Position numbers and translations under genes: made by a program. Shown here piece by piece: positions 10,007 through 20,564 of a DNA stretch of 64,000 nucleotides; position 1 is the stretch's first letter; every line of letters begins with the position of its first letter. Under the pieces are notes generated by a model. That model had not been told where the DNA came from. It worked only from the letters and a program-made list of their open reading frames with translations, and searched no databases. This stretch comes from Bombus terrestris (lineage: Eukaryota > Arthropoda > Insecta > Hymenoptera > Apidae), in contig NW_025963549.1 in the NCBI RefSeq assembly GCF_910591885.1, positions 930,001 through 994,000 of the forward strand, given 5' to 3'.

Positions 10007-10673
10007 TATAAAATCGAGCTATCGCGGGGAGACGCGGTCGTTAGAATACGCGTCAACGAGAGTCGTAAATTCCCGTTACGATTAGAATAATCGACACCAC
10101 GAATAGTTCGATCCCCGTATTTCGGTTAGGATAATCGGGGTGGTTGATGCGGTATAACACTGAGAGTCACAGAATTATAATAATGTATATTTCCAACACT
10201 TAGTCTACACGATTGAAAAGATATCAACAATTAACAACATTATCGCACGCAGATAATATAGATGTATACAATATAGAGCAAGGCTCTTACAATTGAGCTT
10301 AGTCTCTTGGTGGACGTAGCACGATATGATACTTAATAGAATAAGTGAATGTTTGGCTCAATGTGTAATGTTCGACGCGTCACAAGGAACTGATCGACTT
10401 TTGGATGATTTCTTTGTCTCGTCTTTAAGACGACCCCCACTATACTTAGGTCACGCCACCGTTCGCGCCTATGATCACGTATGTCTGTTCTTGCGTGGAA
10501 AACGTAACGGACCAAATTCGACGTTTCGAGAACTCGTTGCTTGGCGACAGCTATGGGCTCGTCGATACATTGTATATGATCCGGCGGTCAGATAAGACGA
10601 TCTGACTGAGACATTGTAGGGCCGCGAGTGACGGTTAGAAAATACAGCCTGTGTTAAGCCTCGTGGCGTAACA
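10007..10673 (-). repeat. BEL/Pao 5' LTR
   Basis: This 667-bp LTR is followed by the second copy of the AGAGG target-site duplication (10674-10678). Its near identity to 3502-4167 marks a recent insertion. Confidence 0.92.
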
Positions 10674-11969
10674 AGAGGATTCCAACAAAGAAACGTAGCC
10701 GATGACATATACTCCCCAGTAGCGAGTAATGAGACCTTTAAGATATTGCTATCATATTGTTGTCAAAATGGATTAATGATTGAGCAAATGAATGTAGAAA
10801 CTGCTTTTTTAAATGGTGAAGTAACCTCGGAGGTATATGGAAATCAACCAAAGGGATATGCGGACGGAACGAATAGAGTTTGTAAACTATCGAAAGGGCT
10901 TTATGGGTTAAAAGAAAGTCGAAGAGAGTGGTATGAGTGTCTTGATAAGTATGTGACGAGATTAGGTTTCAAGAAGAATAACATAGAGTTGTGCATATAT
11001 ATACATGGAGAGGGAGAAAATGTTGTTTATTTGCTAATGTATGTAGACGATTTGCTAATTTGTAGTAAAAATAAAAGGAAGATACAAAGGGTAAAGAAGT
11101 TAGTAACTAATAGATTTGAAATGAAAGATTTAGGTGAAGTCAAAGAATATCTTGGAATAAATATAGACTATGATTATTTCAAAAATGAAATAAGATTAAG
11201 CCAAAAGAAATACATTGAATCATTAGCAAACAAATGTAAGTTACAAAATAGCAAATTGTACTGTGCACCTATGGAGACCAACTTAAAAATTGAAAAAGCT
11301 GTGATAAATAGAGAGGATATTGGATACAAAAATCTAATTGGCGCATTGTTGTATATTAGTAAAAATACAAGACCCGATATAAGTTATAGTGTGAATTATT
11401 TGAGTAGATTTCAAGATTGTTGTAATGATACACATTTTAAATTTGCTTTGCGAATATTGAAATATTTGTACCGGACTAGAGACTTAAGATTAGATTATAA
11501 AAGGAATGAAAAATGTGAAACGATAGATTGTTATGTGGACGCTGATTAGGCAGGAGATCATTTAGAAAGGAAATCGACTTCTGAATATGTAATTAGATTG
11601 TGTGGAAATGTAATTGGTTGGAAGTCTAAAAAACAAAGGTGTGTGACAAAAGCCTCGACGTATGCAGAGTATGTAGCTCTATCGGAAGCGGTGAGTGAAT
11701 TAATGTCCATTAGGGAAATTATGAAAATCCTCAATGTAAATCTAGACGATAACCCTGTAAAAATTGATGAGGATAACTCTGGAGTGATAAGTATAGCAAA
11801 GCACGGAAATTTTACAAAAAATTCTAAACACATTGAAGTTCATTACCACTATGTTCACGAGTGCTTAAAGGAGAACAAGATAAACATACTTAAAGTAAGT
11901 ACAGACGAAAATACTGCGGATATTTTTACGAAGGCACTGTGCACAGAGAGAGAAATTCGAAAGGTTTAG
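10674..11969 (+). pseudogene. Copia RT C-terminal part and RNase H (copy 1)
   Basis: Continues the RT cut at 3501. RT signatures are TAFLNGEV, CKLSKGLYGLKES and the catalytic LLMYVDDLLI; RNase H follows with TKASTYAEYVALSEAVSE and HIEVHYHYV, ending ADIFTKAL. One in-frame TAG (11547-11549) sits where the family has tryptophan in the DADWAGD motif. The same stop is present in copy 3 (43566-43568). Otherwise the frame is largely open to 11969. Confidence 0.88.
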
Positions 11970-12080
11970 GTCATGGATGAATGTAAACTAAGAGAAATGT
12001 AGATAAAGCAATAAGTGTTAAAGTTTCTGTTACGTAATTCGTCAAAGAATGTAAATACGATTAAGTGTAGAGTATAAATG

Positions 12081-12090
12081 TAAGGAGGCG
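12081..12090 (+). other. Copia polypurine tract (copy 1)
   Basis: TAAGGAGGCG lies directly before the 3' LTR, and the same tract precedes the 3' LTRs of copies 2 and 3. This is the expected site for plus-strand priming. Confidence 0.65.
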
Positions 12091-12304
12091 CGTTAGGAAC
12101 ATGATACATTTAAACTGTACATGTAAATGTGCGCGTAAGCGTCAGAGGACGTCCAGGCCTTAGTTGGGACAAAAGACAAGAGTCAGGCGTTAGAAGTATC
12201 TGGAGGAGCCGGTTGACAACAAGCGTGCGTGCTAGTAGCATTTCGAGGTCTTTAGAGTATAAGATATATGTATAAATGTTGTGTGCTAAATAAAGGGAAT
12301 TATT
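12091..12304 (+). repeat. Copia 3' LTR, truncated (copy 1)
   Basis: It starts CGTTAGGAAC (TG changed to CG) and stops after GGAATTATT, 31 bp short of the 245-bp length. The next base begins an oppositely oriented Copia LTR. This 3' type is shared with 25533-25777 and 42780-43024. Confidence 0.88.
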
Positions 12305-12549
12305 TGTAATGGTATAGAATGGATTCGGAAATACAAATAATTCCCTTTATTTAGCACACAACATTTATACATATATCTTATACTCTAAAGACCTCGAAAT
12401 GCTACTAGCACGCACGCTTGTTGTCAACCGGCTCCTCCAGATACTTCTAACGCCTGACTCTTGTCTTTTGTCCCAACTAAGGCCTGGACGTCCTCTGACG
12501 CTTACACACACATTCACATGTACAGTGTAAATGTATCATGTTCCTAACA
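12305..12549 (-). repeat. Inverted Copia LTR, head-to-head with the preceding LTR
   Basis: A complete 245-bp LTR on the minus strand. Its right flank, GCCAC, is the complement of the GTGGC flank of the solo LTR at 41565-41809, so this is the inverted counterpart of that solo LTR. The expected second GCCAC on the left is missing and replaced by Copia copy 1, so a rearrangement breakpoint lies at 12304/12305. Confidence 0.88.
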
Positions 12550-12660
12550 GCCACGAACAGATCAATAACCTTATTTCTGTTAGGATAATCGGGGTGGTTC
12601 AATTAAGTATACACTGATTTAACAGGTATAAATTACAGTTCATTCAAACAACTTTACTAG
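12550..12660. repeat. BEL-like LTR remnant
   Basis: Sequence around AGGATAATCGGGGTGGTT resembles part of the BEL/Pao LTR (compare 3620-3640), in the same orientation, but diverges on both sides. The mirror copy is at 41455-41564. No ORF. Confidence 0.6.
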
Positions 12661-12699
12661 AGAAATATAAACTGCTAGAGCATAATTGGGAACGTGACG

Positions 12700-13540
12700 C
12701 TAGGCAAATGCCTCAGCGATCAACAGCTAAAGGACGTCGAAGACCTCATGACAAACCCCCCCAGACACGGGACGCTAGGATACCGACACTGCCTGGCGAA
12801 AATCGATCGTTTTTCGCGTTAGACCGAAGCCGTTTCCATCGCCGACATGGAGGCGGCAACCGTTGCTTCAGCCCTCCTTTCCACGTGGATATTCCGTTTC
12901 GACGTACCTTTAAGGATAAGGACCGATCAAGGACGCCAGTTCGAATCAAACTTATTTAACGAATTATGCCTGTTCCTCGGCATTAGGCATTTACGAACGA
13001 CAGCCTATCACCCCGCGACCAACGGGATGGTAGAGCGCCTGCCCCGACAACTAAAAGCAGCAATCAAATGCCACGATACGAGCAACTGTGTAGAAATCTA
13101 GCCAATAGTTTTATTAGGCATACGAACAGCTATTACGGACGTGAAAACGACGACAGCCGAAATGGTTTATGGCACCGGCATACGATTGCTGGCAGAATTC
13201 TGTGTACCAACGAAGCAACAGGCCAAGTCGAAATACGGAAGCCGTCTAAAACTACGAATAGAAAAGATCAGGCCTCACCCCATTACGCGACACGGCGAAA
13301 AAGAAACCTCCGTGTTCCACTCGAAACATCGTCTTACGTATTTCTACGTCACGATGCCATCGGAAACCCCTTACAACCACCCTACGGCGGACCGCATCAA
13401 TTTATATCGAGAGCAAAAAGGACCATTGCTATTGAAGTTAGCAACAAGAACGTAATCGTACCCGTAGACCGTCCGAAACGCGTGAATTTTTATTGCACGA
13501 TAACACTGAACACCATTACAGCGAAAATCGCGAAGTAATA
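12700..13540 (+). pseudogene. Ty3/gypsy integrase fragment (arm A)
   Basis: Reading frames spread over three phases give the C-terminal two thirds of a Ty3/gypsy integrase: RIRTDQGRQFESNLF with the second catalytic Asp, TAYHPATNGMVER with the Glu-region, and the C-terminal LRHDAIGNPLQPPYGGP. An in-frame TAG lies at 13099-13101; the mirror copy (41262-40571) lacks that stop and is open further. The RT and 5' LTR of this element are absent. It is a dead fragment. Confidence 0.82.
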
Positions 13541-14510
13541 ATACCACCTGATGTTTGAAACGAGCAAAACAAAGACGACTCAGGAATTCATCACTCCAGG
13601 CGCTCGGGCAGAAAAGTTCGCTTCCCTGATCGTTCCCAGCCAGGCCGTCGATAAGCTAATGCGTGAGAACTACCAGCGACATAAATATAAATCGGAGATG
13701 AAAGAACACGGAACCGTCCGTTTGGAATTTTGGGAAAATCCCGTAACATTGTAATCTAGATTCTACCATAACTGTAATTCAACAATTGTAGCCATCCAAT
13801 CCGATTGTAATTGTTCGAAACTTGTGATACTGCAATTGGCCTCGAGGCGACAACCAGTCACCGAACGTAGCCGCGGTCAAGGGATGAACGTTTTGTCTAA
13901 TAAAGGCATGGAGTAATTCTATAGCTCTCCTTAAATGAAATAATCGTAGCGGCACGTGACAGTAAACATTCCAACGGTTTCTCTCCCGTGTCTCGCCACA
14001 CGCAGACTCTATCCGTCGGATAAGATGATTGCCAGATGTCAACGCATCTCAACAGTATATGTTTAGCTAGCCTGAGGACCCATTATAAACCTTAAGATTT
14101 AGTTAATTAAAGTCCTTAACAGTCCTAAACAGGCAAACAGTCTTCGTTCCAACTACGGGATGATAGGTGAAGTCTACTTTTCCACGGACGACGCTTCCCG
14201 CTAGCAACGTTCCCTCAAGGACTACTAGCATCCTTCTCTAACCATCAACATGGAAATTGTCCAATTAACAGTAACGTCACTATCAATCTCTTTCCGAGCG
14301 AAGTCTTTTCTCCACGAATCCGATGTTGCGGTGCCCTTAGACACACCCATCATTGTTTTCCACTGCAGCATCATCGTGCCGGAAAATCATTCTCTCGTGA
14401 GGTCACATTAGCCAGTTACAAAGAGCCTTAACACTCGGTGGATATTCTATGTTTTGACAAAGAGTTTGTTCAGTCCTACCTATACCGTAGATAAGGAAGT
14501 ATGGTACAAC

Positions 14511-14520
14511 TTTTTTTTTT
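14511..14520 (-). other. LINE poly(A) tail
   Basis: A run of ten T on the plus strand, partly overlapping the target-site duplication, marks the 3' end of the LINE transcript. Confidence 0.8.
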
Positions 14521-14859
14521 GCTTGGGAGGGGAAAATGCTATTACGCATGCCCAGTGACCCGCATCACTGGGTTATGTGGGAGTTGGTCGGATGTCGTTG
14601 CCATACCCACTAAAAACCCCTCCTCCTTCTTCCTCCGCTTAGAGGGCAGACAACCCCGGTAAAACCTGTCGGCAGTCATCAGGGTTGTCCTTTCGTGCCC
14701 CGTTGTATCTACTTCTTCGGGCAGTTACTGCTCATGTCGTCCTCTCAGCCAGTTCAGAATAGTGGGCTGGTCTCCTTCTGCGGTTTTTCGTTGTTCCATG
14801 TTCTTGCCCTCATTGCTGCGCGTAGTTGTTGTTACGCTCGTTCTCCTCCTTGCCTCTTC

Positions 14860-17800
14860 CTAGGCCCTCGCTGTCACCCTCTTGTGACACATGACGGTCT
14901 TGCAGAATTGCCTGAATTTATTCCAGCTCTCGTCCTTGGCGGTCACCGTGGCGATCAGATTGGTCACGTCTATCTTCCCTCCCAGAGCGTTCTCCAGCTC
15001 GATCCTTCTGTCCGTCCACTTCGGGCACGCGAATAGGGCGTGCTCTGCATCGTCGTTCGGGTCTCCACAGTCGAGACAGTTGCTGTCGCTGTCCCTGCCA
15101 ATCCTTTTCCTATAGACACCGAAGCTCCCATGCCCGGTTAGCAGCTGCATGGTGTGGTGATCGATGTCCATCTTCTTTTTGGTAAATAGCAGCGCACTCG
15201 GTATTAGCTTCTTTGTGATATTTTCTTTTTTGTAGTTGTTCCACTCCTTCTGCCAGTCCTCATGGGCCTTCATGCGAATCGCCTCCAGTTCCTCCTTCAG
15301 CTTGGCGCCGTCATCCGTGCCAATCCTGGACCCATGGATCTTGTTCCTCTCGTAGGTCTCTCCGAGCATCTTTATCTTTATGTAAATCGGGAGATTCCCG
15401 GTCCACACGCAAAGTGCCGCGTGGGAGACGGTACGGTATGCCGTCGTTGTTATGCACAGGGCCGTTCGTTGTGCTCGTTTCAGCTTTTTCCTGTTCTTAT
15501 CGGTATTCGCTGCTCTAGTCCACACCGGTGCTCCGTAAGTTACGATGGACTCCCACACATTGTAGTAGAGCCTACGATCCAAGCTGGGCGGCCCGTTGAT
15601 GTTGGGTAGAATTCCCCTAAGGGCTCCTATTAACTTGTCGGCTCTGTTACACACCATCTCGATATGCGCACCGAACCTCCGACTGGAGTCGATGACGACT
15701 CCGAGATACCTGATGCCATCGACCGTTTCGATGTCCGAGGAGCCCAACCTGAGTTTCACCACTCTCGGCACTCGCAAGCTTGTGATGAGCATGACCTCCG
15801 TCTTTTCCCTCGCCAGGGTGAGCCCGACACTCGTGCACCAAACGTTGGCGATCCTTAGCATCGTGTTGACCTTGACGGAGGCATCTTCGTTCCTCCCGAC
15901 GGAACATGTGATGGCCAGATCATCCGCGAAGGCGGTTGCTCTGACCATTGGCATGTTGTCGAGTCTCTCGAGCAACCGTTCGTATACCAGGTTCCACAGG
16001 AATGGTCCGAGGATGGATCCCTGCGGAACTTCCGCCGCCACCTCGTGCTCCACCGTGCCGTGCTGGTTGCTCACGATGATCCTCCATCCGGATAGATAAC
16101 TGCCGATTAGCCTTTTGACCTTGTATGGCAGCTTCCTCTTGTCAAATTACTCGTATATGCTCTTCCAGCTGAGCGAATTGAAGGCATTGCTAATATCCAG
16201 GGTGATCATCACGCATATTACCTTCTTCTGTTTGGAGATGTTGGCAAACTTCATCACCTGCGTGATGGCATCTACCGTGCACCTCTTCTTTCTGAAGCCA
16301 TATTGCCTCCGATGGAACGGGTCCGTCCCGATGCATCTCTCTATGATCCTCTTAAAGCATTTTTCCCAGATCTTGCTCATGGTTGGGAGTATGCTTATCG
16401 GCCGGTACGCGTTGGGGAGACTGGGATCCTTTCCCGGTTTCCTTAGCAGTATTACTCTGGCCGTCTTCCAGCAGTCTGGGATCCTTCCTGATTCGGTGAT
16501 GCCGTTGAACGCCCTTGTCACGAGCTCGCTCCTGCGACTCGCTACCAGCTTCGCGATCTCGCCCGGCACGCCATCGACTCCTGCAGCCTTCTTGGTGTTC
16601 ATTCTTCCGGCGGCATCGACGACATCGCCTTCGCCGATGGTGACGCTGAGGCTAATATCTCCTTCTTCTTCGGTCTCTGCCTCTTCGCGGCCCTCATAAT
16701 GGGGGGGTCCGTGTCCCAAGGTGAATAGCCTCTGTAGGACTGCCTTCACCATGTCGATCGGCATGTCGTTTGTTGGTTCCTTGCTTTTACATTTCTTCAT
16801 GACCGTGCGATAGGGTTTGCCCCAAGGGTTGTTCTCCAGTATCTTGCAGTATTCTGCCCAAGCTGTTTTTTTGCTACAGGCGATCTCCTTTTTTAACTGC
16901 CTACGGATCTCCTTGTAGGCGTTGACGAGGGGCTCGGTGTTGCCGGCATTCTTCTTTCTTTCTCTCGTCACCTTCCTGAGCGCTTTGTGCGCCTGCGCTC
17001 TCAGTTCCGCGATCATCGGGTTCCACCAGTAGTTCGCGTACTTGCGGCTCGCCGCGCCGCTCGACTTCCTTAGCATCCCTTCGCACGTACCTTCAATGAT
17101 CTTTTGCAAGGGCTCGGCCCCATCCTCTCCGATAGCCGCGTTGAGGTCCTCCTACTTCAGTGTGTCGTCGAATCTGCTCAGGAACTCCTCCGGCAACATG
17201 TCCTTGGTCACGTACCTGTAGAACTTCGATACGGTTCGGGTCTTCCTCGTCTTAAACCTGTGGAGCACGTACAGATGGTCCGAGGCCGAGTATTTGTCCA
17301 AGACCGCGCTTCCGGCGTGTATCTCGCTGACCTTGTTGGATACGCTTATTATGTCGGGGAAGCTCGTCTTCCCGTTCATGAAGAATGTGTACTTTTCCTT
17401 GAGCCTCAATGGAAACACCCGGTGGGCGCTTAGTGCCTCCATTAAGACTCTCCCTCTCTTGTCTGTGGTCGATCCTCTCCAACAGGTTGACTTTGCGTTG
17501 AAGTCTCCGGCCATGACGACCTTGTCGTGCCTTCTAGCAACGTTCTTCGTCATAGCAGACAGCGTGTCTATGTATTTGCAGTATGCTGGCTTATTTATGT
17601 TGGGCGAACAGTATCCGCTGAAGCAGAAGACGTCGCCACCGCGGACGCCCACTATCCCGTCGCTCTTGATCTCCGTTGTTTCATCATGCAGCTTGCCATT
17701 GAGGAGTGTGAGCCATATCGAGGCGTCTCCTTTGGTGTCATTAAACCAGTGCGGTAGCTGCCTGTTCGGCTCGGAAATTATTATTATATCCGGCCTAAGT

Positions 17801-17871
17801 TCGATCGCGCATTGGTGCATCATGTCCTGCGCCAGCTTGCATCCGTTGGGGTTTATCTGCAGTATCCTCAT
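14860..17871 (-). pseudogene. LINE ORF2: APE endonuclease and reverse transcriptase, two nonsense codons
   Basis: One frame of 1,004 codons with in-frame stops TAG (17152-17154) and TAA (16147-16149). The start ATG is at 17871. Residues about 1-225 are the APE-like endonuclease (MRILQINPNG, IISEPNR, GDFNAKS, SDH). The RT follows with NAYRPISILP, DISNAFNSL, PQGSILGPFLW and catalytic FADDLAI. The C-terminal end has the CLDCG...HALFACPKW motif typical of the R1 clade. No RNase H domain is visible. The enzyme would nick the target and prime reverse transcription on it; the stops prevent this here. Confidence 0.9.
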
Positions 17872-19712
17872 TTACTCGCTTTCAACCGCCTTCTATATTC
17901 TGGACAAGCCAGGGATCCGGTTACGTGGTCAAATTTCACTCCTTTCTCCTTGCTGCAGATGCAGCAGCAGGGTGCGTTGACGCAGGCAGCTATCGTGTGG
18001 TCTTTGGCTCCGCACTTCCTGCAAATCTCCTTTCCAGGGCTTATCGCCGTGCACTTGTTCGCGATATGCCCAAACATGTGACATCTGAAGCACTTTACCA
18101 CATTGGGTAGTGCCTTTATCGAGGCTATCGTCAAGCCGGTTCTGATCTTCCGGCTCGCCCCCTCTTTGGCCAGATAGGCTTTCGGCATCGTCACCATTGC
18201 CGATTGGGTGCCCCACGACGCCATTTTTAGGGTCTTTACTTCGACCTCAGTGATGACGCTTACGCCCAGTTGCACTACTATCTCCCTGGCTAGTTCTTCC
18301 TTGCCTACGAGCGGGTCTATATCCCTGATCTCTACGGAGGTCTTGTCGCGCATTGGTAGCGCTCTCACCTTGCCTCTTAGCGCCGTGTTCATATCCGCCG
18401 CGGTCTTTTTGGCGTTGCTACCTGCTTTCAGCTCGATCAGGATGTCACCTGTTCTGGTCCTCCTAATCCCACAGCTCTCTTTTAGGGTCTCCCTTGCCCC
18501 CATCAAGTCTTTGTAGACCTGGATCCACTCCTTGTCCTGCCCTACTTTGACGAGGATGGCTTCGGGTCTGTTACGTATCCTCTTCGATCCCTCCGGCCTC
18601 TTTGGCTTGTCCAATGCCGCCCTTCCTGCGTTCGCCTTCCTGACCACCGTCGTGGTGTCCGTTCCTTTTCCTCTCCTTCCGCGGACAGGGATCCAGTCTT
18701 CCTTTACATCGCTGTCCGTGCATTCCGTAGTCGCTTTTGCCGAGCTGTTGCCGGCACAGGCTCCTGCGTATGAGGCCTCCAGGGTCGTTGGTCTCTTTCT
18801 CTTGGTGTCGCCCTTCCCCTCGACGGGCGATATCTCCTTCCTTTTTCCTTCCTTCTCCTCACTCCTCCCCGGAGGGGTGGTCATCCTGGTGGCCGCGACT
18901 GTCCTCGCGTTCCTCTTGAGCCTCATGTCGTCCAACATCGAGTGGAGCTTGATCGCTTTTTTACTGATGGCGTCCCTCCTGTTCTTGATGTCGGTATCCT
19001 TTTTGCTCATGAGGTAGAGTCTGCTACCTATGTATTGGATTTCGCGGAAGACTTCTGTGATGATTTCCGTCATCGCCTTCCATTCGCTCATCTTAATGAC
19101 GATACTGTCCTCGTCGTTGCCTTCGGTCTCGGCCGTTGCTCTGTTCGCCATGGCCTTCCTCCTGAGACATGCCCTTGGTGCCGCCGCTTCGCTGCCGCTG
19201 TCCGACATTTCCGCCGGTGTGTCTAGCTCCGAGGTGCTGGGCGCTTCGTCCCTAGTAGCCCTCAGCTGGCTCCTGGCCAGGCTTGTCGTTGTCTTGCACG
19301 CGCTCCCCTCCACTGGGGACTTTCTCATATATCTGGTGATCTTGTCACCTTTGAAGATTTTTTCCTTGGCGATTTGGGTCGCCTTTTCGGTGGGTGGTGT
19401 CTTATCCTTGAGTGCCTGCATTGGCATCTCGACATCCTCGATGATTCCCGCGATGTCTTCATCAAATTCGAGGTATCTTCTAGTGCTTTTCTTGCACGTC
19501 TTTTCCTCTGTGAAAACTGCGGGTGTTTCTCGGTCCCCGGTCGTGTTTACCAAACGAGGGGAGGCCCTGGGATCGACCTTCCCCTCGCCGTTTGTCCAGT
19601 CGTTGGGTGACCGTCGGGTCGAGCCTGGGACGCTACTCAAATCCCCGACGGGGCCTGGAAGCTCCGAAACCCCCTGAGCCATAAGTTTACTTGACTTACA
19701 GTACTTGTCCAT
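17868..19712 (-). CDS. LINE ORF1 (Gag-like RNA-binding protein)
   Basis: An open frame of 614 codons from ATG at 19712. The N-terminal half is low-complexity, rich in Ser, Thr, Lys and Glu. The C-terminal third has an R1-type Gag core (EIRDIDPLVGKEELA region) and then three Cys/His knuckles (CFRCHMFGHIANKC, CRKCGAKDHTIAAC and CCICSKEKG onward). The stop TGA (17870-17868) overlaps the ORF2 ATG as ATGA. It would bind element RNA. The frame is intact even though ORF2 is not. Confidence 0.88.
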   Translation of the reverse strand: MDKYCKSSKLMAQGVSELPGPVGDLSSVPGSTRRSPNDWTNGEGKVDPRASPRLVNTTGDRETPAVFTEEKTCKKSTRRYLEFDEDIAGIIEDVEMPMQALKDKTPPTEKATQIAKEKIFKGDKITRYMRKSPVEGSACKTTTSLARSQLRATRDEAPSTSELDTPAEMSDSGSEAAAPRACLRRKAMANRATAETEGNDEDSIVIKMSEWKAMTEIITEVFREIQYIGSRLYLMSKKDTDIKNRRDAISKKAIKLHSMLDDMRLKRNARTVAATRMTTPPGRSEEKEGKRKEISPVEGKGDTKRKRPTTLEASYAGACAGNSSAKATTECTDSDVKEDWIPVRGRRGKGTDTTTVVRKANAGRAALDKPKRPEGSKRIRNRPEAILVKVGQDKEWIQVYKDLMGARETLKESCGIRRTRTGDILIELKAGSNAKKTAADMNTALRGKVRALPMRDKTSVEIRDIDPLVGKEELAREIVVQLGVSVITEVEVKTLKMASWGTQSAMVTMPKAYLAKEGASRKIRTGLTIASIKALPNVVKCFRCHMFGHIANKCTAISPGKEICRKCGAKDHTIAACVNAPCCCICSKEKGVKFDHVTGSLACPEYRRRLKASK

Positions 19713-20170
19713 ATTGTGTTTGTCTTAATATACATATATACATATATATGTATGTTTGAGATGGGTGTCCTTCGATGTAGCCGGTCGTCGTATAATCCCA
19801 CTGTATCTTTCCGCGTGTATGCGATTCGTGTCTGTTCGACGCGGGGAGTTTTGACTGGCCCTCCACGGGGCGCTCTCCACCACTCCTTGGTTACCCAGGT
19901 AGCCCGCACGGTGGCGCTTCGGTCGCGCGATCCAAGATGACCCCCGCTCTGCCCCTAACCACATTTTTCACACACAGCACTTTCAATCGTTCCTCTCGCT
20001 TTTATACAAGCGAGCTCACCTATCTCTTGTGTTCCCACTCATTCCGGAGCACTAGAAACTTCACTTTCGTGCACTTTCCGCCCGAACTCTTTAATATACC
20101 CAGATATTTCGGTTATGCCTACGGAGCGACGTGCACGTGTCCGTTCTGCTTGCCGCCATCATTTGAACTG
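19713..20170 (-). other. LINE 5' UTR with AT microsatellite
   Basis: 458 bases upstream of ORF1 hold no credible ORF. A (TA/TG)n stretch with ATATATACATATATAT character lies at about 19730-19755. The segment ends exactly at the 5' target-site duplication, which suggests little or no 5' truncation. Confidence 0.6.
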
Positions 20171-20506
20171 ATGGTACAACTTGGAATCAGGATGAAAACG
20201 AATTCTGTTATCCCGTTGACCGCGGCTTTGTTATTGTACCCAGGATCATTGTCATTAGCTTCTCGAGTACCTAATTATCACGACTACTTGTCAAATTATA
20301 TATCAATCAAATTTATACTAGTAAATATCTGCTCTATCGCATAACAACAACGTCTAAACCAAATGAAGATTCGTTTCGCGCCTCTAACTCTAATCATAAT
20401 GTGAACCCGATGTAAGTGAAAATACATGCACATACCATCGATTCTGCCTCACCTGCACTCTCACCCGGAACCGGAACTCGCAGTGCACCGTGACGAACAG
20501 CACAAA

Positions 20507-20538
20507 TATAAGCTTCCACTCTTAGCTAGACCGTCAGT
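20507..20538 (+). promoter_or_regulatory. TATA box and TCAGT initiator for the F-box unit (arm A)
   Basis: TATAAG (20507-20512) lies 29 bases before the A of an arthropod-type initiator, TCAGT (20534-20538). The ATG follows 29 bases after that A. Spacing is canonical for RNA polymerase II core promoters. Both elements are kept in the mirror copy (39240-39273). Activity is inferred, not shown. Confidence 0.6.
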
Positions 20539-20564
20539 CGTGCTCGCGCAACAGTAGAAGCAAC

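Larger units (their letters stand above)
3502..10673 (-). mobile_element. BEL/Pao LTR retrotransposon, nearly complete
   Basis: A 7.17-kb element is inserted in the Copia RT gene with a perfect 5-bp target-site duplication, AGAGG (3497-3501 and 10674-10678). The coding strand is minus. The two LTRs (3502-4167 and 10007-10673) show only about four differences by eye, so the insertion is recent. Internal order from the 5' side: primer site, a leader of about 260 bp, gag, protease-RT-RNase H, integrase, purine tract. One TGA separates gag from pol and one frameshift separates pol from integrase, so it is not plainly autonomous, but it is the best-preserved LTR element here. Termini on the coding strand are TGTTACG and TTTATA, not the usual TG/CA. 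Confidence 0.93.
695..12304 (+). mobile_element. Ty1/Copia retrotransposon, copy 1, split by a BEL/Pao insertion
   Basis: The order is 5' LTR, tRNA primer site, gag, integrase, reverse transcriptase, RNase H, polypurine tract and 3' LTR, which is the Copia order with integrase ahead of RT. A BEL/Pao element occupies 3502-10673. The protease part is missing: an internal deletion joins a solo-LTR remnant (about 1896-2242) directly to the pre-integrase region. Frameshifts and stops occur throughout, so it is dead. The two LTRs differ at roughly a tenth of positions in my alignment by eye. The 3' LTR lacks its last 31 bp and runs straight into an inverted LTR, so no target-site duplication can be checked. 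Confidence 0.9.
14511..20170 (-). mobile_element. R1-clade non-LTR retrotransposon (LINE), near full length
   Basis: A 5.66-kb insertion on the minus strand with a 12-bp target-site duplication, ATGGTACAACTT (14501-14512 and 20171-20182). The empty site is preserved in the mirror arm near 39596-39610, which confirms the ends. The 3' end carries a poly(A) tail, seen as a T run. Two ORFs overlap by a stop/start. ORF1 has CCHC knuckles; ORF2 has an APE-type endonuclease, RT and a C-terminal Cys/His motif. ORF2 has two nonsense codons, so this copy is dead but recent enough to keep both ends. Confidence 0.92.
13689..20411 (+). repeat. Ty3/gypsy LTR interrupted by a LINE (arm A)
   Basis: Removing 14511-20170 and one TSD copy leaves about 1.05 kb that matches, with divergence, the solo LTR at 30025-30961: shared landmarks are CGGAGATGAAAGAACAC at the start, the CTCGAGGCGACAA region, and CCGCGG near the end. 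It follows the integrase fragment, as a 3' LTR should. The uninterrupted mirror is 39366-40417. The borders are set by comparison and are good to about 10 bp. Confidence 0.7.

Noticed and set aside
17294..19677. Plus-strand frames of up to 228 codons opposite the LINE
   Set aside because: Antisense shadows of ORF1 and ORF2, with hydrophobic composition from reversed codons.
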